Shown one piece after another: positions 30,433 through 37,842 of a DNA stretch of 37,842 bases. This stretch comes from a virus: the IMG/VR virus record IMGVR_UViG_3300027759_000203, positions 1 to 37,842 of that record; one strand, written 5' to 3'. The notes beneath the pieces are model-generated. The model searched no databases. It was given only the letters and a program-made list of their open reading frames with translations, and was not told where the DNA came from. The stretch's first letter is position 1. Every line of letters starts with the position of its first letter. Both the position numbers and the translations under genes were made by a program.

Positions 30433-33400
30433 ATGCCAGATCAATTTGAAAAATATTATAAGTATTTAAAAGATAATGGAGCTGATGTTGCTCCAGATTT
30501 TAACTCATTTAAAAATACTTTATCTAGTTACGATAATGCTTCTAAATATTATTCATATTTAAAAGAAAATCAATTTGATGTGCCTGCAAGTTATGATTCT
30601 TTTGCAAGCACATTTGGTTTAAAAAAAAAAGACCAAGGAGCTTCACTTTCCGTTTCTTCTCCTACTCAATTACTATCGCCAGACTTTGAAAAAGGTAAAG
30701 CTTTTGCTGAAAAAGGTTTTTTAATGCAAGCGGAGGGTACAAAAACTCCAAAAACACAAAAAAAAATATCAATTGAACCTTCTTTATTATTGGGAGGTGC
30801 GCCAAAAGTAAAACTATTAGAAGAAGATGAAGAAGCTTCTATTTTAGCTGATTTTACATCCTCTGCTTTAAAAGGACAAATACAAGGCAAAGTAGCCAAT
30901 ATATTATCAGCGGGTAAAAGACCAAGTCTAGAAGAATTAGGGGAAATTGCTCAATTACAAACAGATTTACAATTATTTCCTCAATCAAAAGCAGAGAAAG
31001 TATATCAAGAGAAAGGATTAAAAGGTTTATTTACAGATAGTCCGGGTTTAGGTGTTCAATTTGTTGCTGAAACAATGGCTAGTTCATTATCATCGTTATT
31101 TGAAGCAAGTAAAAGGACAGTTCCTACTGCTGTAGCAATGGGTGCTGTTGCTGGTGCGCCATTCGCAGGTATTGGGGCTTTAGCAGGAGCGGGTGCTGGC
31201 TTATTAGCGGGGCAATCAACGGCTGGGTATAACATTTCTACATCACAAGACATTTTAAGTTCATTATCTGAAAATGGCGTTGATATATCAAATAAAGAAA
31301 GTTTAATTAATGCTTTTTCGGATGAAGCAAAAATGGCTAAAATAAGAAATACTGCCGCTAAGTATGGCGTACCTATTTTAGTTTTTGATGCATTAACGGC
31401 AGGTTTAGCAGGTAAGTTAGCAGCTGGCGCAGTTGGTAAAAGTTTAGGTAAAAAACTATTGGCTGGACTTGGCGAAACAGGGTTGCAAATAACTGGAGGT
31501 AGTGGTGGTGAATTAGCAGCTCAAGTTGCTTCAGGTAAAAAAGTAAATTGGGATGAAATAATTATAGAAGGTATTGCAGAAGTACCGGGAGGCGTAACAG
31601 AAGTTGCTACTGGAGTCGCAATGGAAAGGTCAAAAACATCATCTAATAATAAAACATTAGCTACTCAAATTGCAACTCAAGGTGTTCAGAATGGAACAGA
31701 AGATGCTATTATCAATTTAAACAGAGATTTGGCTAACAATATTATTACTCCAGAACAGCATCAAGAAGGTGTTATTTTTGCAGAAAAAGCAGCGCAAGTA
31801 TCAGATAAAATACCCGAAACAGTAATAGGCGAAAGCAGAGTAAAATCAATTGAATTATTGGTTGAAAGAAATGATATAAAGCAGTCAAATGATATTTTGC
31901 TTCGACTAAAACAAAACATAGACGAAGCTTATCATGCTGGTATAGATGAAGAAATAAAAATTAATGAAGAAAGAATCAAAAAAATAGATTCAGAAGTATA
32001 TAATATTGCAAAAACGCCATTAGAAGAGACTAAACCAATTGAACTAGAAACAGAAGAAATTAAACCAACTGATATAGAAACTGTTGAAAAGATTTCTAGT
32101 GTAATGCCATATGTTATTGAAGATAGAAATATAGTTGAACCAGTAATTGAGAAAATAAAAAACAATCTACTTGTAAATGAAGAAGATTTATATAATGCAG
32201 CTCAAGTTTTAGAAAATTTACAATCTAAAACTAATAACGAATCATTAAAGAATTTAATTAATCCAGTAATAGATAAAATATTAACTTATGAAAATCAGTC
32301 AAAGACTTCGGTTAGCACAGTTACCAAAAAAGGCGCAATTACGCGCGTTGGAACTGATGTTGGAAAGAAAACAGTCAGCAAATCCCTCGGTCAATTTGAA
32401 GGCAGCCAAGCAACCATCACAGACAGAGATGGCAAAACCGTAAGTGGTAATTTAAAATTAGAAGATGGTAATTATAATTTATATAATGAACAAGGAGATA
32501 AGATAACTACAATTGGAGAAAAGCAAATTACTGATAGAGATGTAGTATTGCCTTCTAAAGATGTACTTCCAAATCCTATTACATTAGATGAAAATGGAAA
32601 CATTAAGTCTATAACTCTTCAATTACAGAAAGTAAACAAAGAAATAGGCGTATTACCAGATAGATTAATTACTATTGAATTCAAAGATGCAGAAAAAGCT
32701 TTAGACTATGCTATTCAATTAAGAGCAGAACAAGTTGGAGAGTTTTCTGATCCTGAATTTGAAGAAATAATAACTCAAGTAGAACAAGAAATACCAATAT
32801 CAAAAACTAAACAAGATGAGAATATACAAGAAAAAGGACAGCCAAGAAAGCAACTTGTTCAAGACGCAGACCAAAGAGCTGAGCAAAAGCGAAAAGAAGA
32901 GTCTGAGCGAGATGCTGCTAAAAGAAAAGAAGTTAAAGAAAGCTTAATTAATTTAAGAAATGAAGGTGTTTTAATAACTGCCGACAAGTCAATATTAGGT
33001 AGATTAAAGAAAGCTGTAGGTATTAAGCAAGCTCCAATGACTGATGCGGAAATAGACGCTCAAATGTCATTGTTAGATGCTATGTCTAAAGTTTGGAAAC
33101 AAACATCGGGTTTAGATAATTTCTATGATACATTTATAGCAGATATTAAAAAAGGAGATGTAAAAGATTTTAAAAATAAAGGTGGAGTATTATTCCAAAA
33201 TATAGAAAACCCTATTGCCCCAGTATCAAGAGTTACATTAGCTTTATTTCAAGAAATGCCACAATTCCAAAAAATGTTAGGGCAAATGGTTAATCCTCAA
33301 TCAGTTGCGGATTTAATAAAAAGTAATGGTAAGCAAATTGAAAAAGATATTATAAACGATGTTTTAAATTTTGAAAAATATAAAGGAGTAAAAAGAATAT

Positions 33401-36063
33401 CATTTGACGAGTTTAGAGATGATGTGGAAACACAAATAATGAAACTTGAAAAAATAAGAACTAATTCATATGCAAGTTATGGTAAAGATAACTTAGGGGA
33501 TAATGAAGATTATGGTTCTACTGAAACTATTATATTTAACTCTCCAATAGATCATGGCGATAAAGGTCACTTTTCTGGTGATTTTACAAATGCAAAAGTT
33601 GAAAAAAGAAATTGGGAAATAAAGCAAATACCGGGTACAGATACATGGGTTGCAATAGATGAAAACATGCCATCTGGGACTTCTCAAAATCAAATACAAG
33701 ACTATGTAGGTACAGCAGGAACACAAGAAAATGTACAACAATGGATTAATCAAAGACTAATAGCAGGCACACCAATTAATGTAGGATTATTTGGTCATAT
33801 AAGAAATTGGTACAATAAAAAAACTGGTGTTATGACTGTAGCTGAATTACAATCTGATGTATTTCAAAAAAACAAAGCTGCTGAATTATTAGGAAAGAAA
33901 ATACCACCACAAGAGATTGATGAGTATATGAATAAAAACTTTTATAATAAGTATAATAAAGAATTTACTGATAAATTAGTAAAAGATTTAAATTTAAAAG
34001 TTATACCATCAAAAGATATAATTGATTTACAAATACAAAATACTGAAGAAATAGGTAGATATGAAAGAGCTTTAGAAACAGTTAAAAATAATAGAGAATT
34101 TAATAAAATTACTAAAGAATTAGAAAGATTAGATATTATAAGGCAAGGATATAGAAATGCAGTAAATAATTCATATAAAACAAATTTTAAAGTTAATGAT
34201 GGGGTTTCTGTTTTTGATAAAGAAGGAAGTTACATAACAACTATAGAATTTAGAGTTTTTCAACCACCGGGAATGTCATATGGAGAATCTGAAACTAATG
34301 AGGCAATAAAAGAGGCTGCAAGAAGAGTTGCTAATTATTTTAGAATGGGCAAATTTAGTGAAGACAGATATTATATTAACATAAGTGCTACTGAGAGTCT
34401 TATAGAATTTGATAGCATTGAAAAAAGAGAAGAATATGTAAAAGATATGTATGGCATTAATCCAAAAGAATATTTTGATGAAATGACAGATATTTATAAT
34501 ATGCAAGTAGATGAATTTAATAAAGCAAGAAATACATATATTCAAAAAAGATTAGAAGAACAAAAAGCTAATTTTACATCAATACAAAAACAATTTATTG
34601 CATCTCAAAAATTCCATGAATTAAGACTATTAAGAGAGGCTTTTAAAAATGCTGCTGAGCAAGGTGCCGAAGTTGTTAGATTTCCAACGCCATACACAAT
34701 TGCTGTTACTGAAGGTTATGTAAATAAAGAAGGAGAAAACGGAATGCCTTATGAAGTAGTTAACGGAGATAGCGAAAGATTAGTATTTGGTGACATAATA
34801 AGATATGGTGATGAGAGATTTTATGTTTTAGATTCAACTTCATCTAGAATAACAGTTGCTCCAGAAAATTCAACATATTCATATGATGTTGATGATTTTA
34901 GATCTCAAGAAAGCGATAATAGAGTATATGAAATTAAAAGTGAAGCTGATAGACATTTTTATGATTTAGGTAAAATTACATTAGAAGAAGTTAAATCTTT
35001 TCAACCAGATGAATTTATGGGGGGTGAACTTAAAAATTTATTAGAAGAAAAATTTGCCGATATTTATGATGAAGAAGTAAATAACCCAAAATATGAAGGA
35101 AAGCCTATTGATGAAGTAACAATATCATGGAGTGATATTGAGGATGAATTAGATAGTAAAATAGATAGAGAATACGATAGTATGGATGCAAATGATTTGT
35201 TTGATGGTTTTGGGGATATTTATTCTGATGGTGGTAACGAAGTTTTAGTAGTGGAATCAAGAGGTCAAGTAGAAACATTAAATCAGCCAGATGAATACGA
35301 AGCGGATGGTTTTCCAGAAGATGATTATGAAGATCAATTAAGTGATGAGCAACAAACAGTTGTTAATAAATATAAAGAATTAAATAAAATATTTAAAAAG
35401 TTAAGAAAAGACGCTAGGCTTGTAAGAGATGATAATAATATGGAATGGCTTGAAACAAGTACGACAAATGAAGATATACAAAACCCACTTATTGCTTTCC
35501 AAGAAGAAGGAGGAAATATAAAAGGGGCTATTGATTTTATTAATGATAATAAAGCTTCAGTCTATGTATTTAATGGGGCAGATATCTCTACTTTGGCTCA
35601 CGAATTTACAGGTCATCTAGGAAGAAGATTCCTCGAAAAATTGGCTGAAAATAATGATGCATTTAGAAAGGATTACGAAGCTGTTAAAAAGTGGGCTAAT
35701 GTTAAAGATGATATTTGGGGTACTGTTGCTGAAGAAAAGTTTGCTAGAGGATTTGAGAGATATCTAAGAGAAGGTAAAGCACCTACTAAAGCTTTGACAT
35801 CTGTATTTGAAAGTTTGAAAAAATGGTTAACTCAAATATACAATTCTATTAAAGGATCATCAATAGATATTGATTTAACTCAAGAAGTTAAAGATATTTT
35901 TGGAGGTTTATTAGGTGCAAAAGCAGAAGGAACATTAGCAGAAGTATACGAAAATATACCCAAAGAAGGCAAATTGTCAACAAAAAATGCTGTAAAAACC
36001 TTAATAAACGATAACTTTGAAGAGATTAAGAAACAATTAGAAAATAAAAAAATATGTCAGTAA
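30433..36063 (+). CDS. Polyvalent ejected protein with metallopeptidase-like domain (1876 aa)
   Basis: 1876 residues. Two N-terminal repeats of ~33 residues (KYYKYLKDNGADVAPDF and KYYSYLKENQFDVPASY) open it, and a Gly/Ala helix with zipper spacing (~233-262) follows. Charged helical parts include ~500-640 and ~815-875. ELQSD (1138-1142) after FGHIRNWYNKKTGVMTV, and later FHELRLLREAFKNAAEQGAEVVRFP, match a domain of polyvalent proteins. Near the C-terminus, LAHEFTGHLGRRFL (H1723, E1724, H1728) is the HExxGH form of a zincin, with E1767/E1768 a possible third ligand. Such proteins are injected with the DNA to counter host defences. The ferritin gene overlaps its end. Confidence 0.75.
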   Translation: MPDQFEKYYKYLKDNGADVAPDFNSFKNTLSSYDNASKYYSYLKENQFDVPASYDSFASTFGLKKKDQGASLSVSSPTQLLSPDFEKGKAFAEKGFLMQAEGTKTPKTQKKISIEPSLLLGGAPKVKLLEEDEEASILADFTSSALKGQIQGKVANILSAGKRPSLEELGEIAQLQTDLQLFPQSKAEKVYQEKGLKGLFTDSPGLGVQFVAETMASSLSSLFEASKRTVPTAVAMGAVAGAPFAGIGALAGAGAGLLAGQSTAGYNISTSQDILSSLSENGVDISNKESLINAFSDEAKMAKIRNTAAKYGVPILVFDALTAGLAGKLAAGAVGKSLGKKLLAGLGETGLQITGGSGGELAAQVASGKKVNWDEIIIEGIAEVPGGVTEVATGVAMERSKTSSNNKTLATQIATQGVQNGTEDAIINLNRDLANNIITPEQHQEGVIFAEKAAQVSDKIPETVIGESRVKSIELLVERNDIKQSNDILLRLKQNIDEAYHAGIDEEIKINEERIKKIDSEVYNIAKTPLEETKPIELETEEIKPTDIETVEKISSVMPYVIEDRNIVEPVIEKIKNNLLVNEEDLYNAAQVLENLQSKTNNESLKNLINPVIDKILTYENQSKTSVSTVTKKGAITRVGTDVGKKTVSKSLGQFEGSQATITDRDGKTVSGNLKLEDGNYNLYNEQGDKITTIGEKQITDRDVVLPSKDVLPNPITLDENGNIKSITLQLQKVNKEIGVLPDRLITIEFKDAEKALDYAIQLRAEQVGEFSDPEFEEIITQVEQEIPISKTKQDENIQEKGQPRKQLVQDADQRAEQKRKEESERDAAKRKEVKESLINLRNEGVLITADKSILGRLKKAVGIKQAPMTDAEIDAQMSLLDAMSKVWKQTSGLDNFYDTFIADIKKGDVKDFKNKGGVLFQNIENPIAPVSRVTLALFQEMPQFQKMLGQMVNPQSVADLIKSNGKQIEKDIINDVLNFEKYKGVKRISFDEFRDDVETQIMKLEKIRTNSYASYGKDNLGDNEDYGSTETIIFNSPIDHGDKGHFSGDFTNAKVEKRNWEIKQIPGTDTWVAIDENMPSGTSQNQIQDYVGTAGTQENVQQWINQRLIAGTPINVGLFGHIRNWYNKKTGVMTVAELQSDVFQKNKAAELLGKKIPPQEIDEYMNKNFYNKYNKEFTDKLVKDLNLKVIPSKDIIDLQIQNTEEIGRYERALETVKNNREFNKITKELERLDIIRQGYRNAVNNSYKTNFKVNDGVSVFDKEGSYITTIEFRVFQPPGMSYGESETNEAIKEAARRVANYFRMGKFSEDRYYINISATESLIEFDSIEKREEYVKDMYGINPKEYFDEMTDIYNMQVDEFNKARNTYIQKRLEEQKANFTSIQKQFIASQKFHELRLLREAFKNAAEQGAEVVRFPTPYTIAVTEGYVNKEGENGMPYEVVNGDSERLVFGDIIRYGDERFYVLDSTSSRITVAPENSTYSYDVDDFRSQESDNRVYEIKSEADRHFYDLGKITLEEVKSFQPDEFMGGELKNLLEEKFADIYDEEVNNPKYEGKPIDEVTISWSDIEDELDSKIDREYDSMDANDLFDGFGDIYSDGGNEVLVVESRGQVETLNQPDEYEADGFPEDDYEDQLSDEQQTVVNKYKELNKIFKKLRKDARLVRDDNNMEWLETSTTNEDIQNPLIAFQEEGGNIKGAIDFINDNKASVYVFNGADISTLAHEFTGHLGRRFLEKLAENNDAFRKDYEAVKKWANVKDDIWGTVAEEKFARGFERYLREGKAPTKALTSVFESLKKWLTQIYNSIKGSSIDIDLTQEVKDIFGGLLGAKAEGTLAEVYENIPKEGKLSTKNAVKTLINDNFEEIKKQLENKKICQ

Positions 36064-36548
36064 AGTCATTACTAAGCCCAAGTATGAAAAAGGGCATGCA
36101 AGAAGCTGTTTACATTGAATTGTATCAGTCTAACTTATGGAAAAGCTTAGCTAACCAATTACAAAGGTTAGGTTTTTTTGGAAGTCAAAAATATTTCTTA
36201 GCTGAAAGCGCTGAGGAATTAACGCATTATCAAATGCATGTAGAATTTATGAACGATATGGGTGATTGTGCAGATTTACCGAAAATTGATGCAATCACAG
36301 AAAAAGTAGGTAATATTGGCGATGCACTTGATGCTGGATATAGCATTGAGTTAGATGTATATAATCAATACAAAGACTTTTATGAGAAAGCTCAAAAAGA
36401 AGATGTTTCTGTAGCTCAATATCTTTTACAATTCGTTGAAATTCAACGTAAAGCAGTAGGTCATTATGGTGATTTATTGGCTAAATACAAAGTAGCTGAA
36501 ACTACAAAAGAATTGTTGGAGTTTGACCAACACATTTCAGACGTTTAA
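36054..36548 (+). CDS. Ferritin (non-haem, ferroxidase-type)
   Basis: 164 residues, four-helix bundle. Helix A has E22 (AVYIELYQSNLW). Helix B has E55 and H58 in EELTHYQMH. Helix C has E99 (SIELDVYNQYKDF). Helix D has Q131 (QFVEIQRKAVGHYGDLL). These fall at the places of E17, E50, H53, E94 and Q127 of E. coli FtnA, with shifts of five or four residues. The E130 equivalent is missing (Ala134), and E129 is close by. It should oxidise Fe(II) and store Fe(III) in a 24-mer cage. The start overlaps the polyvalent protein stop by 10 bp, so the two are probably co-translated. Other ferritin-like diiron proteins or Dps are less likely. Confidence 0.85.
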   Translation: MSVKSLLSPSMKKGMQEAVYIELYQSNLWKSLANQLQRLGFFGSQKYFLAESAEELTHYQMHVEFMNDMGDCADLPKIDAITEKVGNIGDALDAGYSIELDVYNQYKDFYEKAQKEDVSVAQYLLQFVEIQRKAVGHYGDLLAKYKVAETTKELLEFDQHISDV

Positions 36549-36559
36549 ATTAAAATTAA

Positions 36560-37842
36560 ATGGCAGGTTGTTTATATTACATTATGGTAAATGGAGTTGA
36601 AACTCCAATGACTGAAGAAGAATTAAAAGCTTACCTTGAAAAAGGAGGGCTAGAAAATTTAATACAAAGTGGTGATGTAGACTTGTCTAAAATAAAAGCT
36701 AAAGAAGATGCCGTACAAAAGCGAAGCGCAAAGAAAGTACTTCAACCTGCACCGAGCGGAGTTGGAGAACCAAGGGGTGGACGTCCAAGAGTGGAACCAA
36801 GCCAGCAAGGGGAAAAAACTACCTTCCAAGCTGAAGGTGATGAAAAAATCCAAAGCCCAAGAGAAAGGAAAAAAGCCATATTAAACAATCTATTAGAAGG
36901 TAATCTTTCTGAAGAAACAAAGATGTTAATAGAAGAAAATGGCATCTATTTAGAAGCTAATATGGTAGAAGCAGAAAATGCTGCTAAAGATATAATAGAA
37001 GATATTGGAATTGAAAATGCGATTATAGCCGCTAAAACGGGAGAAGTTCACCCATCAATAGGTTCAGCAATATTTGCAGAGTCTATAAATAAACTTTGGT
37101 CACAAGAGCAAGAGTTAAGAAGAGAAGGTGAAACAAATAAAGCTGATGATGTTGCATTAAGACAAGCAGATCTTATTTCTGAATATGATGAAATTTCTAG
37201 AAGTAGCGGTCAATGGATTGCGCAAATAGCAAGATTTTATAAAACTAGCCCAATAGGTATTGTCAATAAAGTTAATGCAGAAAGAAAAATATTATTTGAA
37301 GAAAGATTTGCTCAAGATAAAACATCATTTAATAGTTTGTATCAACAGATATTAAAAGGGGAGGAAGTTCAGACTTATATAAAAAAGAAAGCTGAAGAAA
37401 TTATTAAAGAAGATAGAAAAGAAGTAAGAAAAAATAAAAGAGATTCGGTATTTAAAAAAATAGATGACACAGCTAAGTTATGGATTCAAAAATTAACTTC
37501 TAAATCTGCAAAAGGTGCAGAAAAAATGGGAGTTGGTATTGAAGATATAATTAACACAGCAGCAGCAGCTATGAAAAAAGCATATGTTGCTGGTGAACCT
37601 ATTATAAATATAGTAGAAGACGCTATTGAATACATTTCAGATAAATTAGGTACAAACGAGTGGGATATAGCAGGATTTAGAAAAGATTGGTCTGATAAAT
37701 TTGCTTCAGATGTAGAGAAAAAAGAAAGCAAGTATATTAATGCTTTAGATAAAAGAAGAAAAGAATTAGAAAGAAGATTAAGTGAAGATGATTTTAGTGC
37801 TGAAAAGTATAAGAAAAAAGAAACATTATCTGAAAAAGCAGC
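36560..37842 (+). CDS. Large, probably polyvalent, virion protein (partial, runs off the window)
   Basis: An open frame from the ATG at 36560 to the end (at least 427 residues). It starts MAGCLYYIMVNGVETPMTEEELKAYLEKG, then has a disordered basic/Gln/Gly part (SAKKVLQPAPSGVGEPRGG), FQAEGDEKIQSP, and long helical stretches; the segment QADLISEYDEISRSSGQWIAQIARFYK recalls a module common in phage polyvalent proteins. It follows the ferritin stop by 11 nt. The C-terminus is not in the window unless the molecule is circular: the frame continues in register into 2-103. No enzymatic motif is visible in the part present. Confidence 0.65.
   Translation, partial: MAGCLYYIMVNGVETPMTEEELKAYLEKGGLENLIQSGDVDLSKIKAKEDAVQKRSAKKVLQPAPSGVGEPRGGRPRVEPSQQGEKTTFQAEGDEKIQSPRERKKAILNNLLEGNLSEETKMLIEENGIYLEANMVEAENAAKDIIEDIGIENAIIAAKTGEVHPSIGSAIFAESINKLWSQEQELRREGETNKADDVALRQADLISEYDEISRSSGQWIAQIARFYKTSPIGIVNKVNAERKILFEERFAQDKTSFNSLYQQILKGEEVQTYIKKKAEEIIKEDRKEVRKNKRDSVFKKIDDTAKLWIQKLTSKSAKGAEKMGVGIEDIINTAAAAMKKAYVAGEPIINIVEDAIEYISDKLGTNEWDIAGFRKDWSDKFASDVEKKESKYINALDKRRKELERRLSEDDFSAEKYKKKETLSEKA

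Noticed and set aside
1-37842. Stop-codon recoding as in some crAss-like phages
   Set aside because: TAG ends several compact genes (for example 641-643, 10546-10548, 27709-27711) followed at once by new genes, so the normal code fits.

Overview
This AT-rich window looks like most or all of the genome of a tailed, probably short-tailed (podovirus-like), double-stranded DNA phage that infects a member of the Bacteroidota. Four things point there. Virion and packaging genes dominate. Most start codons follow A-rich leaders rather than Shine-Dalgarno sequences. TAnnTTTG (Bacteroidota -7 type) elements sit at a fixed short distance before the first gene of most operons. Thr-rich TTTTTTAAP linkers and SprB-like modules occur in the virion proteins. 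The order terminase, portal, scaffold-like, capsid, adaptor-like proteins, giant beta-rich tail protein and polyvalent proteins recalls crAss-like and related Bacteroidota phages. That kinship is inferred from architecture; no search was run.

Layout. 1-1646: the 3' end of a membrane protein, a ribbon-helix-helix-like gene behind two perfect palindromes, and small phage proteins including one of the DUF6321 type, all rightward. 1660-3711: leftward operon with a PD-(D/E)XK nuclease, a winged-helix-like protein and small genes. 3712-4041: noncoding, with a candidate small RNA and a cluster of dyads closed in by two inward-facing terminators. 4042-5164: leftward operon with a NinG-like protein, a CxxCGCCC cysteine-cluster protein and two small genes. 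5271-9085: rightward replication operon (Cro-like HTH, initiator-like protein with iteron-like repeats inside its gene, primase-helicase, SSB, small basic proteins). 9101-9740: an inverted leftward unit of two paralogous virion-like proteins, one with a TTTTTTAAP tail. 9868-12973: GroES-like protein, possible small terminase, large terminase. 13030-36548: portal, decoration-like proteins, scaffold-like protein, major capsid protein, adaptor/tail proteins, GroES, an 1842-residue tail protein, ejection-protein candidates, an 1876-residue polyvalent protein and a ferritin. 36560-37842: a second large, probably polyvalent protein that runs off the end.

How it fits together. The divergent promoters around 3.7, 5.2 and 9.8 kb separate the early recombination and replication operons from the late packaging and virion genes. 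The capsid gene is followed at once by a terminator, and so is the next gene, which should set up steps in late expression. The most unusual content is a ferritin with an apparently near-complete ferroxidase centre translationally coupled to a polyvalent protein gene, the shared Thr-rich tails with a duplicated module array, the insulated dyad cluster, the intragenic iteron-like repeats, and paired repeats at 31 bp spacing at two promoters. I saw no integrase, endolysin, holin, tRNA or CRISPR array. The open frames at the two window ends are in register, so the sequence may be circular.
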